Shown: positions 1-9,788, counted from the stretch's first letter. The stretch: 64,000 nt of DNA from Shinisaurus crocodilurus (GCA_021292165.1 CM037879.1:264983160-265047159); one strand, 5' to 3'. The notes: generated by a model from the letters alone, not told the origin. Numbers and translations are program-made.

Positions 1-104
1 GATAAAATGGAGAGGAGGAGGAGGAGGATTATGAAAACTGCCTTGGGTTCCTTGCAGGAAAAAAGACGAGGTATAAATATAATAAATAAATAAAATAAAT
101 AAAT
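1..104 (+). repeat. 3' end of a tRNA-derived SINE (truncated by window edge)
   Basis: The sequence matches the tail half of the fuller SINE at 3959-4215: a GATAAAATGG start, a run of GGA triplets, GCCTTGGGTTCCTTGCAGG, a TATAAATATAAT box and an (AATA)n tail. The promoter half would lie upstream of the window. Confidence 0.8.
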
Positions 105-337
105 TGCACTTGCCCTAATCAGCGGTATGGGTCTCTAAATTAGGTTGAAGCACCTTAGCAGGTGGGTGTTAACACCACCACCACCACCCTGCTGTTTTTC
201 TGATTTGAATCACACACACACACATAAATCCCACGGTGTTGTTTATCCACTGGGGGAAAATACTGGTGTCTGTTGTCACCAGCTTTCACCATAGATCAGG
301 AAAACTGTGGAGTGAGAAGGGTTAATTCAACAAACCT
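105..337. other. HIPK2 intron, no gene seen
   Basis: The stretch contains a short (CCA)n run near 172-188 and a short (CA)n run near 210-222. I see no exon, RNA gene or clear transposon end. Confidence 0.5.
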
Positions 338-648
338 GAATGGTGGGAGATTCAGGACAGACAGATCTAGTGATGGCCACCAGCTTGGATGGCCTTAAAA
401 GGGGATTAGACAGATTCATGGAGGATAAGGCTATCCATAGCTACTAGTCACGATGGCTATATATTACCTCCAGTATCAGCAGTGGTATGCCTCTAAATAC
501 CAGGGTCTGGGCACTGTGAGTGGGAAGATGCTATTGCGCTCATGTCCTGCTTGTTGGCTTCTCATAGGCAACTGGTTGGCCACTGTGAGAACAGAATGCT
601 GGACTAGATAACCCTTTGGTCTGATCCAGCACGGTTCTTCTTATGTTC
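338..648 (+). mobile_element. LINE-type 3' tail repeat (CR1/L2-like family A)
   Basis: This is one of at least three plus-strand copies in the window (also 5878-6116 and 33182-33412). They share GGATTAGACAGATTCATGG, a CTCATGTCCTGCTTG block, GAACAGAATGCTGGACTAGA and the ending TCTGATCCAGC followed by TTCTTATGTTC. The short repeated ending resembles the 3' termini of CR1-group LINEs, so I infer a non-LTR retrotransposon tail; a SINE sharing that tail is the alternative. Confidence 0.6.
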
Positions 649-1130
649 CTAAAACCTCCTTCCCCAACACCACTGATCCAGTCCAATTTGGAACATGCCA
701 GGTCTGCTTTTAACAGCAGGAGATTTCATGTAATGTGTACTTTGGCCCTAAAAAAGTATGGTGACCTCCGCATCCTTTCAGGTGACGAATTTAGGCATGT
801 GGTAGCCTTTAACCTGTACATGTCCGTTCCCAGCCCTAGCAAGTTATGTGCATTTCCCACCATCATAGGATTCAGCTTTTGGCCCACCACCATAAATGGC
901 GCCCTCTGATGAGTACTGGATATGGCAACAAAGGAATGCAACTCCCTAGGCATGGTCTGGGAATCAGTAGGTGTGGGCTTTTCAAGGGCTGTTTTCGGAG
1001 TAACACCATGTTCCTAATGTGTGTACAGGCTCTTTGTTCCTACAGGAAGACCAGAGATTTTAAACTGTGTGCTGGTCATGAAAAACTCTGTATGTTCTTT
1101 CTTCAGAAGAAAAAAGATTAGCCTTACTTG
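649..1130. other. HIPK2 intron, no gene seen
   Basis: Short open frames of 75-91 codons occur on both strands, but none has splice-site context or a recognisable domain. I treat them as chance. Confidence 0.5.
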
Positions 1131-1138
1131 GTTAGAGT
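1131..1138 (+). repeat. 8-bp target-site duplication (left) of hAT 1139-3443
   Basis: GTTAGAGT is identical to 3444-3451 on the other side of the element. Confidence 0.88.
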
Positions 1139-1396
1139 CAGGGCCGGATTAAGAGCATTATGGGCCTGGTGCTGAGGATTTTGGTGGGCCTTTTTATGGA
1201 AATAAATAAAATGAAGACGCAATTTTATATTAAAACAAATTAAATATTTTAATTACCATTAAAGTGCCAAAACAGAAACATATTGAAAATATTTCTTTTT
1301 TTGTAAACAATAAGCTTGTTAACTCATTAAAACCGTTATAAATAGAACATTCACAACAACCATTTTTAAATAAACATAAACCATATAAACAGGTAA

Positions 1397-1525
1397 TAAC
1401 CAGGTCAGGCCTGGTTATTACTTGGATGGGAAACTAGACCCCTCCTCTAGTTTCCTGCATTGAGCAGGGGGTTGGACTCCATAGCCTTGTAGGCTCCTTC
1501 CAACTCTATGATCTATGAAATGTAT
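1397..1525 (+). mobile_element. CR1 LINE 3' tail nested in the hAT element
   Basis: GAGCAGGGGGTTGGACT, CCTTGTAGGCTCCTTCCAA and the ending CTATGATCTATGAAATG are characteristic of CR1-type 3' ends, which finish in short ATTCTATGA-like repeats. It lies at the 3' side of the transposase remnant and is severely 5'-truncated, as is usual for CR1. Confidence 0.72.
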
Positions 1526-1905
1526 GAAACCATTATTCCAGTTTCCAATTGATCCATGACATTATTTAGGCCCTTTGCTTGTAAACAGACCTCTCCCTTT
1601 GTGGATTCATCATTCATAATATTTGAAAGGACATCTCTGATAGTACTATAGCCTTTTTGTAAGGCATTCACAGCATCATGGTGAGCAGACCAACGTGTAT
1701 CAGATAACCTTTTTAATGTCGGTATACCACATAGTTTGAAAATATCTGTTAACAGATTCCATCGATGAGTTGAAGCAAAAAAAAACAATACAACTGCTGC
1801 ACAAAATTAAAGAACGAAACTGCAACTGGACAGCTGTTTACGGCATTTTTTTACGGCATTTTGTCCAACAAGATTAAGTGAATGTGCACAACAAGGAGTC
1901 ACAGA
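1513..1905 (-). pseudogene. hAT transposase fragment (ZMYM1/DUF4371-like type)
   Basis: Read on the minus strand, about 1905-1850 encodes a CCAHSLNLVG motif and 1788-1513 continues with HRWNLLTDIFK and LKRLSDTRWSAHHDAV. Both motifs are typical of the catalytic-core region of vertebrate hAT transposases related to ZMYM1-like proteins. The two parts are separated by frame breaks and stops near 1790-1850. The zinc-finger N-terminus and the C-terminal dimerisation region are not visible, so the element could not mobilise itself. The function is inferred from motifs recalled from the family, not from a search. Confidence 0.75.
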
Positions 1906-2276
1906 GTTATTCTGGAGTCACAGCCTATTCAACCCAGGAAATGATTCTCTCTCTGCCTGTGATCTGAGGTTATTTCCTTCTCAAGAAAATGCAGGGTGGT
2001 ATGGGGTGCTATCCTTTCCCATTCATATGAGATTCTTACCAGGGGAGGGTCGAAATGGGGCAGCCTTCTTCCATAAAATGGGTGGAACTATTTGCTCTGC
2101 AGCTTAAGCCCCTTTCTGCCTTGCATCTATAAGGATGTGCTAAATATAGAAAGAAAGAAAGCGGGTGATATGTTGATCCCACGGATTAAGGGGCATGGAA
2201 TAGCTAAGACGATGGCTGCAGTATAGGAGGAAATGTACAGGGATTAAAAAGAACATCCATAACATTGAAATATATT

Positions 2277-2409
2277 AAAGGCACAATCTTATGCATGTTT
2301 AGACAGAAAAAGGCCTACAACTCCCAGAATGCCCCAGTCAGCTATCCTGGCTGGGCATTCTGGGAGTTGTAGGCCATTTTCTGTCCAAACATGCACAGGA
2401 TTGCACCCT
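2277..2409. mobile_element. Palindromic MITE (family 'GTGCAATCCTATGCATG')
   Basis: The left arm runs from GGCACAATCTTATGCATG through GGCCTACAACTCCCAGAATG. The right arm is its near-perfect reverse complement, ending TGCACAGGATTGCACCCTA. Related copies lie at 19385-19446, 43709-43832, 46848-46971 and 63300-63368. A foldback without coding capacity indicates a non-autonomous DNA transposon. Confidence 0.7.
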
Positions 2410-2815
2410 AATCAATGCCATTGTTCTGGTTTAATGTGAGTTTCAACAACATTTGATCGGAAAGGGGAAGGAGACAGACCAAAATGAATCTTGCCGGGGC
2501 TAGCAAAAATGATGTTAGCAGGACACATGCAAGCCAGGAATCTCTTCTCTCCTCGCCCCCCCCCCGCCATTTAATGGGGGTGGGATGAAGTGGCTGGAGG
2601 ATCTTCTTGCCTTTGAGCACGAGGCTGCCCCCCTCCAACTCTCACTATTCCAAACCTCATTGCAAAGCGCTGCGGAATGGACTAACACCATCGCTTCCCT
2701 CCTTACAGCCCGTCTCATCCTGCCCCCTCCCTGCTTCATAACAATGGCGAACGAGACCCGGATAGATCCCTTCCCTAACTCCACCCAGCATTTGTGGCAC
2801 AGTCGTATGCAGGTT

Positions 2816-2898
2816 TTCTCGGGAGTCAGCTCTTCACTGCGAGTAGAGAGAGGGTTGAACCCTCTCTCTACTCGCAGTGAAGAGCTGACTCCCGAGAA
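2816..2898. repeat. Perfect 83-bp palindrome (41-bp arms, 1-bp centre)
   Basis: The arms 2816-2856 and 2858-2898 are exact reverse complements around G2857. It sits inside the CpG-rich promoter side of the hAT element and makes the overlapping open frames on both strands encode related peptides. It is a sequence-level observation with no known function. Confidence 0.95.
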
Positions 2899-3443
2899 GT
2901 TGCAGTCATTATTAAACAAACTAACAAACACACACGATCTCGCTCTCTCCCGTCGCCGTTTTTCTTCTGCCATCCGCCTCCCCCACCGCCCAAAATGCCA
3001 AGGGAGATCCTACGTGCAGCCACTGGCTCCCCCATGCCCCATCTCTAAATGCGCAAAGCGAAGGCAGACTCAGACACGCGGAAGAACCACACTTTTCTCC
3101 CACCCGTAACAAACTGAAGAGGAGCGGACAGTCCCGCGCTTCTGGCTCTGCCCTCCTCTCACCAGCGCTGGCGCACGGCAGGATTCCGACGCTCCTCCAA
3201 ACTGTCGCTCGCTTCGGCGAGGCATTCACGTGTCCTCCTCGCGGGAAACCCCCTTTCCCCACCTCGGTGGCCAGCCCTTTTGCCTCGGGTGCTTGTCAAG
3301 GAGGACGCCACAGGCGGCAACGCCCCGCAGATGAGCGAGGTGACGTCATTTCCCCGGCGCCGCGCGTCCCTATATTGTGGGCCTATTTTGTGGTAGGGGC
3401 CTGGAGCTGCAGCTCCAATAGCCCCTATCTTAATCCGGCCCTG

Positions 3444-3451
3444 GTTAGAGT
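3444..3451 (+). repeat. 8-bp target-site duplication (right) of hAT 1139-3443
   Basis: GTTAGAGT is identical to 1131-1138. Confidence 0.88.
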
Positions 3452-3930
3452 AGTAGGCGATCACTCGTGACTGAGTAAGATTGTCTTCCAGGATAAAATT
3501 ACAAAAAGAAAATTATAAAAGGAGGAAATTCTAAAAAAAATGTGTAGACTCTAGCGATGGGTCCATAAGTGACTGTGGAGGCCAATTCTAGAACCATACA
3601 TTTTCCCACAGTGAGGACACAGGTTACCAGATGGAAGATGGTCCTGTAAAGGATTTGTTTGACGTGCTTTTTGCTTAGCACGTTTCTCCCTTTCACCTTG
3701 CACTCGGGCTTCTTCAAAGTCCATGGAACCTTTGTGAAAGGCCAACCTCCATTTAGATCGTTCATGGGCCAGAGCTTCCCAGTTTTCGATGTTTATATTG
3801 CATTTTTTTAGATTAGTCTTAAGAACATCTTTAAACCTTTTATACTGACCACCGATATTCCGCTTTCCATCCTTGAGTTGGGAAAGGGAAGTATGAAAGT
3901 TAAACGCAGGATTACAGCATTCTTAGAGAT
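3452..3930 (-). pseudogene. LINE ORF C-terminus with C2H2 zinc finger and 3' tail
   Basis: On the minus strand, about 3930-3780 encodes a degenerate RFKDVLKTNLKKCNI...NWEALAHERSKWR segment. It is followed by a basic linker and a terminal zinc finger CPHCGKMYGSRIGLHSHLWTH with a stop near 3551. This order (RFKD block, W-E-x-L-A-x-x-R-x-x-W-R, C2H2 finger, stop) is the C-terminus of certain vertebrate non-LTR retrotransposon ORFs. The tail after the stop (TTTAGAATTTCCTCC and GAGTGATCGCCTACT on the coding strand) recurs at 32476-32790 and in the split copy 53524-53598/55558-55620. Which LINE clade it belongs to is not resolved. Confidence 0.7.
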
Positions 3931-3958
3931 AGGACAACAAAGTGTTTAACCTTGTGTA

Positions 3959-4215
3959 GCCAGTGTAGCGTAGTGGTGAGAGTGTTGGACTGGGACTCGG
4001 GAGATCCGGGTTCTAGTCCCCGCTCGGCATGAAACTCACTGGGTGACTTTGGGCCAGTCACTGACTCTCAGCCTAACCTACCTCACAGGGTTGTTGTGAG
4101 GATAAAATGGAGAGGAGGAGGAGGAGGATTATGTAAGCCGCCTTGGGTTCCTTGCAGGAAAAAGACGGGCTATAAATATAATTAATTGATTGATTGATTA
4201 ATTAATTAATTAATA
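3959..4215 (+). mobile_element. tRNA-derived SINE, near full length
   Basis: The 5' part carries pol III promoter elements: an A-box-like TAGTGGTGAGAGTG (about 3971-3984) and a B-box GGTTCTAGTCC (4009-4019). The body TGACTTTGGGCCAGTCACTG and CTCACAGGGTTGTTGTGAGG follows, then the TATAAATATAAT box and an (ATTA/ATTG)n tail. Other copies are 1-104, 41714-41958 (plus) and 42389-42600 (minus). The architecture is that of a squamate tRNA SINE; the exact family name is not certain. Confidence 0.85.
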
Positions 4216-5565
4216 ACCAAGGTCATTTTCTCATGATCCCTTGGAATGGAAGAACAAGCAGACCTGAGGATATGTTCTTCCGTGCTCTTTCAGTGGATGT
4301 GTGGAATGGTGATTCTAGATTTTTGTTTATTTATGTATGAGATTTCTACCCTGCTTACCAGACCTAACAAGAGCTCTCAAAGCAGCTAACATAATCATCA
4401 AATTACGACGAAATTCCATTTGTGATTCCATAAAATTGGATTGAGAATATAAAACAATAAACACAGCCTGTGAAACAACAGCATCCAAGCCTATGGGTAA
4501 GATCCAATGGTGTTGCAGCACTAGCACGAATGACCGTGTGCTAACACAAACCACTAGTGCAACATCATTCACACTTGCTAGTGTGAAGGAAAAAAGCTGT
4601 GATTTGCCACTGAATTTTGGTGGCACGGTTTGGCAGTAAATTGCCATATTCCCCTTGAAGCAAGAGAAGAGTGTTAGTAGGAGAGCGGCATGCAAAGGCA
4701 GGCTAGCAACCATCGCTGTTTTGCTGTGTGGGCGGAGTATAATTTTGCATGCGTCCAGTTCTAGCATAGCAGAATGGAGAAGGGAGAAGGGATTGAGAGG
4801 AAGGGAGGCAAAGATGTCCTGTTAGTTGCAGGAAAAAGAAAATCTAAAAACAAAGCATGGATGTTCATACCAAAAAGAGAGATACAACCACAGTAATGAG
4901 ATTCTTTTATCTCTGCAGTGCTTTAAAGTAAGGGCCAGACCACTTCACACATTACATTTTTAGGTATACACCTAAGATGTTATCAGTGTATCCCGTTGAG
5001 ATAGTACTTATGTGCATTTATACACTTGATGACTCCAACATCAAGTGATGACTTGCATGTGTGAATGGGCAATCAGATCCAGTATCTGAGACAGAACCGT
5101 TAAATCACACCAAAGTCGTTTCTGATGCTCGGCTTTTCAGTGGAGCCGTTCTCAACATTCAGCTGCCGGTCATCAAGTTTTCATTTGCTTTGGATATTTA
5201 TATCTTACAGCTCAGTCTGGAAGGGTTCCCAGGGTAGCTAAAAAAACAAACAATTCAACAACTAACAAAAGATCAAACAACAATTCAATAAATTATTATA
5301 GGGCACAGAACAGTAAAAACAAATATGAAGGGCCCAGGAAGAATAAAACTGTTGTTCAAACAGCATCTAAAATGCCTGGGCAAACAAAAAGGTCTCGAGC
5401 TGGGACTGAAAAGGTTGACTAGGTACTGAGAAATTGTGAGGTGCAGGCATTTGTGAACCACTCCCTTTCTCTTCACTTCTCATGACTGGAGTTCATGGCA
5501 TTGACATCCACCTGAAGCCACAAATGGACCGCTGGTCTTCAAAAGTACCTACCTGTATACAAGTA
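4216..5565. other. HIPK2 intron with decayed LINE-tail and MITE fragments
   Basis: About 4325-4450 and 5270-5410 look like antisense LINE tails (TTTATTTATGTATGAGATTTC..., AGCTCTCAAAGCAGC). About 4495-4620 begins GGGTAAGATCCAATGG, related to the MITE family seen at 6785, 7100 and 18393. No exon-like block is evident. Confidence 0.4.
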
Positions 5566-5830
5566 CTAAGATCTTCAGTGGAGGGCCTTCTGTGGTTGCC
5601 CCCAACAACTAAAACTAGAAGGGTGGCTATCAGAGAGAGGGCCTTCTTGGTGGTTGCACCCCACTTGTGGAACACTCTCCCCAGAGATGTTCTCCTGGCA
5701 TCTACCTTATTGTCCTTTCTGTGGCAGGCAAATACTTTTTTATTTTCCCAAGTGTTTTGGATACAATTTTAATCCTGTTGACTGTTTTATGCTACTTTTA
5801 TGATTTTCTGGTTTTTAGCTTATATTTTCT
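5566..5830 (+). mobile_element. L2/CR1-clade LINE ORF2 C-terminus and 3' UTR, truncated
   Basis: The plus strand encodes GLLWLPPTTK, then IRERAFLVVAPHLWNTLPRD and a following LL-rich helix. This is the conserved extreme C-terminus of L2-clade reverse transcriptases ('R-A-F-x-V-V-A-P-x-L-W-N-x-L-P'). Similar ends occur at 32040-32390, 34022-34260, 42601-42780 (minus), 46420-46735, 49405-49510, 51845-52150 and 59820-60285. Confidence 0.7.
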
Positions 5831-5877
5831 CTATTTACATTGGGCCGTATCTAATGCTGCCCACGCACTAGCAGAAT

Positions 5878-6116
5878 CCAAATTCATGGAGAAGAAGGCT
5901 ATCAGTGGCTACTAATCCTGATTGACTCTATGTTACCTCCAGTATCAGAGGCAGTATGCCTATGTACTCCAGTTGCTGGGGAACATGAGTGGGAAGGTGC
6001 TGTTGCGCTCATGTCCTGCTTGTGGGATCCCGTGGGCAGCTGGTTGGCCACTGTGTGAACAAAATGCTGGGCTAGATGGACCCTTGGTCTGATCCAGCAT
6101 GGCTCTTCTTATGTTT
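5878..6116 (+). mobile_element. LINE-type 3' tail repeat (family A), second copy
   Basis: It shares AATTCATGGAGAA, TCCAGTATCAGAGGCAGTATG, CTCATGTCCTGCTTGTGGG and TCTGATCCAGCATGGCTCTT with the copies at 338-648 and 33182-33412. Confidence 0.62.
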
Positions 6117-6149
6117 TTTATCCACCTGAAGCAAATGGAAACGAGGGGA

Positions 6150-6312
6150 AACATGGGTCAGCAGAGCTTGCTGACCTGTCCCATTCTGAAAACAAACATT
6201 CCACTCATTTACAGGATTACCTTAGGAAGCGCTAGGTGCTAGCAGTGGGTCCCGCTGGTGCAACAGAAACAGTGGGAGCACAGCAGAAGTATTGGATACT
6301 GCCCATCATTTT
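6150..6312 (+). mobile_element. MITE fragment (family ending TTGGATACTGCCCA)
   Basis: The block GTGGGTCCCGCTGGTGCA and the terminus ATTGGATACTGCCCAT match copies at 7100-7312 and 18393-18718. The other terminus of the family reads GGGC(A/C)-ATATCCAA, so the ends are inverted repeats. Confidence 0.5.
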
Positions 6313-6784
6313 TACTGTTTTTGTTGGAAACTGCCCTGGGAATATAATTGATGGGGGGGTATAAAAATACTTAATTAAATGAATAAATGGAGTATAGGTT
6401 CAGAGAACTTTTCTTGCTCTATATTGTGTTATGACTAGAGAGTGAGCAGAGCCCTATAGCAGAAAACCATTAAATTTTGCTTGTGGGCAGCTATTTCCAT
6501 GGGTACCCAACCGCAATAACATCTGCACTGGCTGTACAGGAAGGCTTAAGATATGTGGTTATATATGCAGGTACTTCTAGAGCCATTAAGACAATAACAA
6601 CAGCAATAAATATAATCATATCATTTATCCTGATGTAGCTTTGATCTTCAGTTAGTGGGTTGGGACCCAAAACTGGATTCTGGGTCAACCTGGTGTGGGC
6701 TGAAACCTTTTACTGATTTTTTTTTTTTTTAAAGAGGAAAGAGGGTAAAGCAGAAAGATGGGGGAGGAGCATGGATAAAAATAA

Positions 6785-7010
6785 TGGGCAGAATCCAATG
6801 GTGACTGCCCACAAGCTAGCAAAATAATGCTCAAGGTGCAGGAGCCCAAAGGAATTTCAATACTTATATAAATACTGTCATGCTGTATGACCGTTTATTC
6901 CTTTGGGCTCCTGTGCCTTGAGCATTATTTTGCTTGCCTGTTTCGGAGCTCTCTTCCTTTTTTCTTAGACTGCCCCCAAGCTGTCAGCCCTGCCCATTGC
7001 ATTCCGCAGA
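6785..7010. mobile_element. MITE of the GGGCAGAATCCAATG family with internal inverted repeat
   Basis: The left end GGGCAGAATCCAATGG-TGACTGCCC (6785) is echoed in inverse at about 6968-7005 (ACTGCCCCCAAGCTG, GCCCATTGCATTC). Inside lies a 38-bp inverted repeat with two mismatches: arms 6818-6855 and 6897-6934, with a 41-bp spacer. Confidence 0.55.
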
Positions 7011-7099
7011 TGGCACTCACCATTTGTTTAAAGTAGATTTAGCACTTATGGGGGCAACCTGAAACTGACAATGCTCGTTTCTGGAATGGAGTAGGTAGC

Positions 7100-7312
7100 C
7101 GGGGCTCCTGTTAAGGAGTCTTGATGACCTGTCCTGTTCCAGAAACGAGCGTTTCCGCTTATTTTGGGGCTTGCCCCTGGAAGCACTCAGTCTCTGTGTT
7201 GCAAGTGGTGGGCGCCACTGGCGTAACGGAATTGATGGGGCTGGCTCCTCATGCAGCGGAAGCAGTGGTGGGCCCTGCTCGCAGACAGGCTGCATTGGAT
7301 ATTGCCCAATGA
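7100..7312 (+). mobile_element. MITE copy (same family as 6150 and 18393)
   Basis: CTGTTCCAGAAACGAGCG, the GGCGCCACTGGCG block and the terminus GCATTGGATATTGCCCA correspond to the copies noted above. Open frames across it on both strands are not supported as genes. Confidence 0.5.
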
Positions 7313-7608
7313 GAAATTGGGACGAAACAGAGAAAGAAAATGGCCGACATGTGTAATAAATCTTAAAAGTGAATCCCATGTAGGAAGTTGGGAGTTGGGT
7401 CTGAAAAGGTTGAATGAAGGCTATTATGCTTCTATTCTGAGCTAATATTACACTCATAAAGAATGGGTGCTTTAAGATCAAATGTAATTTAATATGAATT
7501 TTCAATGCCACCCATTAATTAGGCAAAAAGACTTCAGTAGCTTATTCTATAGAAGAAGCCATTAGAAGGGGCCCCTTGAATGTGTAACAGATGTGTTAGT
7601 CTCTAACG

Positions 7609-7742
7609 GTCTTCCCCAACCTGGTGCCCTCCAGATGTTATGGACTGCATCTCCCAACATACCTGACTGTTGGCCATGCTGGCTAGGCCTGCTGGGAGTT
7701 GAAGTCTAAAACATTTGGAGGGCAGCAGGATGGGGCAGACTG
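7609..7742. mobile_element. hAT-type palindromic MITE (family 'CCCCAACCTGGTGCCCTCCAG')
   Basis: The left arm CTTCCCCAACCTGGTGCCCT and the right arm GGAGGGCAGCAGGATGGGGCAGA are degenerate inverted copies around AACTCCCA-type core sequence. Other copies are 11002-11124, 17930-18066, 18216-18350, 18771-18905, 20431-20630, 27667-27785, 39433-39490 and 62231-62362. The ends resemble hAT inverted repeats. Confidence 0.65.
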
Positions 7743-8505
7743 GTCTTTAAAGTTCCACAAGACTTTTGCTGCAACAGACTAACCCAGCTACCCCTCTGGA
7801 AGTTGTTTGACTCACAGATAGCTCTCCAATTTCTTAGGAATGTTTTTATTATTAATAATGGCTCCTCTGGTGGGTGACAGAATGAACATTCACAGCATTT
7901 TTTTCCCCTGACAACCCCAGTGATGCTGAGAGCGCCATATTTGACATAGCTACAAAGATTTAAAGTGGTTCAGTAGTCTTTCTCTAAATCCAGGGAAACC
8001 TGGGAACTATAATTCTGTAAGGCATGGGTGTGGTAGTGATCTCAAAGAGAGAATTCACAGATTGCAATTCCCAGGACTCCTTAGGGAAGCCATGGCTGTT
8101 AAACTGGTATAAATCCGATGTACATTTGTAGTACAGGTAGGAGTAAAGTTCAACAAAATAGACCTTTCTCATGAACAAACATTTAAAAAAAAAAATCAAA
8201 TCATGCTTTTTGTGGCTCCATTTAGGTTTTTGGGGGGGGGGGAACAGTATCACTGAAGAGATTCAGGAAAGCCATGTTTGGATTCTGTACACTATTTATC
8301 GCCCTGTGAGATGGCTTCAGCCAATATCTCTAATTGCAGAGTTATTTTATCCATGATCCATCTCTCTTCATCGTTTTACAAAAATTACAGTTGCCATAAC
8401 AACATAATGCAATCAGCAAAGCATTGTTGCTATTTCCTGTAATCAAGCCAATGTGCTGTCGAGGTAATGTGAGCAAATTTCTGTACAGTTGTCCATCCTC
8501 TAAAG

Positions 8506-8611
8506 CAGTGTTCTCCAACCTTGGGTCCCCAGATGTTTTTGGCCTACAACACCCAGCATGCTGGGAGTTGTAGGCCAAAAACATCTGGGGACCCAAGGTT
8601 GGAGAACACTG
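8506..8611. mobile_element. 106-bp palindromic hAT MITE with intact target-site duplication
   Basis: Both ends read CAGTGTTCTCCAACCTTGGG inward. The whole unit folds on itself through GGCCTACAAC...CATGCTGGG with only about one mismatched pair. It is bracketed by a perfect 8-bp duplication CTCTAAAG (8498-8505 and 8612-8619). Partial copies of the same family lie at 18461-18535 and 34806-34874. Confidence 0.88.
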
Positions 8612-8619
8612 CTCTAAAG

Positions 8620-9416
8620 TAGGTTATAATGGGGAGGGGGGGAATCTAAGGTGTTATTAGACCCGATAATACTGGGAATCCCAATGGTGTTGAAGCATTT
8701 TCTTTATGAACTTCTATCATAACTTGAGGAATTCGTGATAATTTCTTTGATATCATTGTAGGCAGATTAGCTTGAATAGCACCTCAGTGTTCCTAAGTTC
8801 ATGGTAGGGATGTCCTAGCATTCTGTTTCATCTGCATTTGGAAGAGGACCGACCTCTTCCAAACCCACAGAGATTAATGCAGAAACAGGATGGAATGGAT
8901 TTAAGAACGAACATACATGAAACTGACTCAGACTGAAAAATGGTCTGACCCATCCAGCACGTGTTCATGGTGACTTATGAAGGGACATAACATAAAATAT
9001 AAAACTGAAGATCCTTCTGTTTTGAAATATAAAACTGAAGATTCTTCATTGTAAAGATACACTCACTTTTAAATAAAATCAACATTTGGTCTACTGGTAA
9101 GTCTTAGACGGCACATCTTATATAAGCTGAGTGGCATTGCACAGATTGAATTAGCAAAGCATAATTTTATATTCCTGTGAAATTTGGGAGTTTCCCCAGA
9201 ACCTGGGTATTTTGTCAGGGCATGGAGGAAAGAGGCTGTGAATTGGGCATGGGGGAGAGAGGAGAATAAAAGATGCAGGTGAAAATTAAGAGTGTATGGG
9301 GATGAGTGAAAGAGCAGTATGGTTTTTCTTTTACAGCTTAGGCTCTGAACCTTGGCTCCGAGTCTGAATATAAACAAGCCTCTCTCTACAGTGGTGATGA
9401 CTGGGAACTTGTTTCT
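8620..9416. other. HIPK2 intron, mostly unassigned
   Basis: About 8897-8990 (ACTGACTCAGACTG..., GGTCTGACCCATCCAGCA) resembles an antisense tRNA-Ala SINE tail. The rest shows no supported feature. Confidence 0.4.
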
Positions 9417-9456
9417 TTATATATATACATATATAATATGTATATATATATATATA

Positions 9457-9493
<37 letters not shown>
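9417..9493 (+). repeat. (AT)n-(TG)n microsatellite
   Basis: About 40 bp of alternating AT with minor interruptions is followed by about 34 bp of pure TG. Confidence 0.95.
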
Positions 9494-9495
<2 letters not shown>

Positions 9496-9580
9496 CAATA
9501 TACATCCTCATTATAATGACCTATGACAACATTCCTGTAGGAAGTAGGAGAAACAGGCTAAAATAGAGACCCCCCTACAC

Positions 9581-9780
9581 CAGTAGAGGCTCTTGGCTCC
9601 AATGTCAGTGGGGCGGTGTATCCACTCCGGGTTTCAGCCTAAATTTTTAAGGGGCTATCCTTGGTGCAGAACCTATTTTGGGTATAGCGTTCGGCACCAT
9701 GGACAGCTCCTTAAAAGTTCAGACTGAAACCCGGAGTGGCTACCCTGCCCCACTGACATTGGAGCCAGCAGCCTCCGCTG
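9581..9780. mobile_element. 200-bp hAT MITE with 8-bp target-site duplication
   Basis: The left end CAGTAGAGGCTCTTGGCTCC and the right end (inward) CAGCGGAGGCTGCTGGCTCC continue together through AATGTCAGTGGGGC. Flanks are CCCTACAC (9573-9580) and CCCTTCAC (9781-9788), matching at 7 of 8 positions. A degraded relative lies at 35862-35990. The 115-codon frame across it is not a gene. Confidence 0.8.
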
Positions 9781-9788
9781 CCCTTCAC

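Larger units (their letters stand above)
1139..3443 (-). mobile_element. hAT transposon, 2305 bp, with 16-bp terminal inverted repeats and a decayed transposase
   Basis: Both ends read CAGGGCCGGATTAAGA inward (left from 1139; right end 3428-3443 as its reverse complement). The insertion is flanked by a perfect 8-bp duplication GTTAGAGT (1131-1138 and 3444-3451), the hAT hallmark. A minus-strand transposase remnant lies at 1513-1905. The right third (about 2500-3440) is GC- and CpG-rich and would be the promoter side for that transposase. Later insertions sit inside: a CR1 tail (1397-1525), a palindromic MITE (2277-2409) and an 83-bp perfect palindrome (2816-2898). The element abuts the 3' end of an older LINE fragment at 3452. 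The element boundaries are seen directly; the hAT assignment follows from duplication length plus transposase motifs. Confidence 0.88.

Noticed and set aside
2515..3109. Overlapping 150-174-codon frames on both strands
   Set aside because: They run through the 83-bp palindrome and the CpG-rich side of a hAT element. No transposase or host domain is visible.
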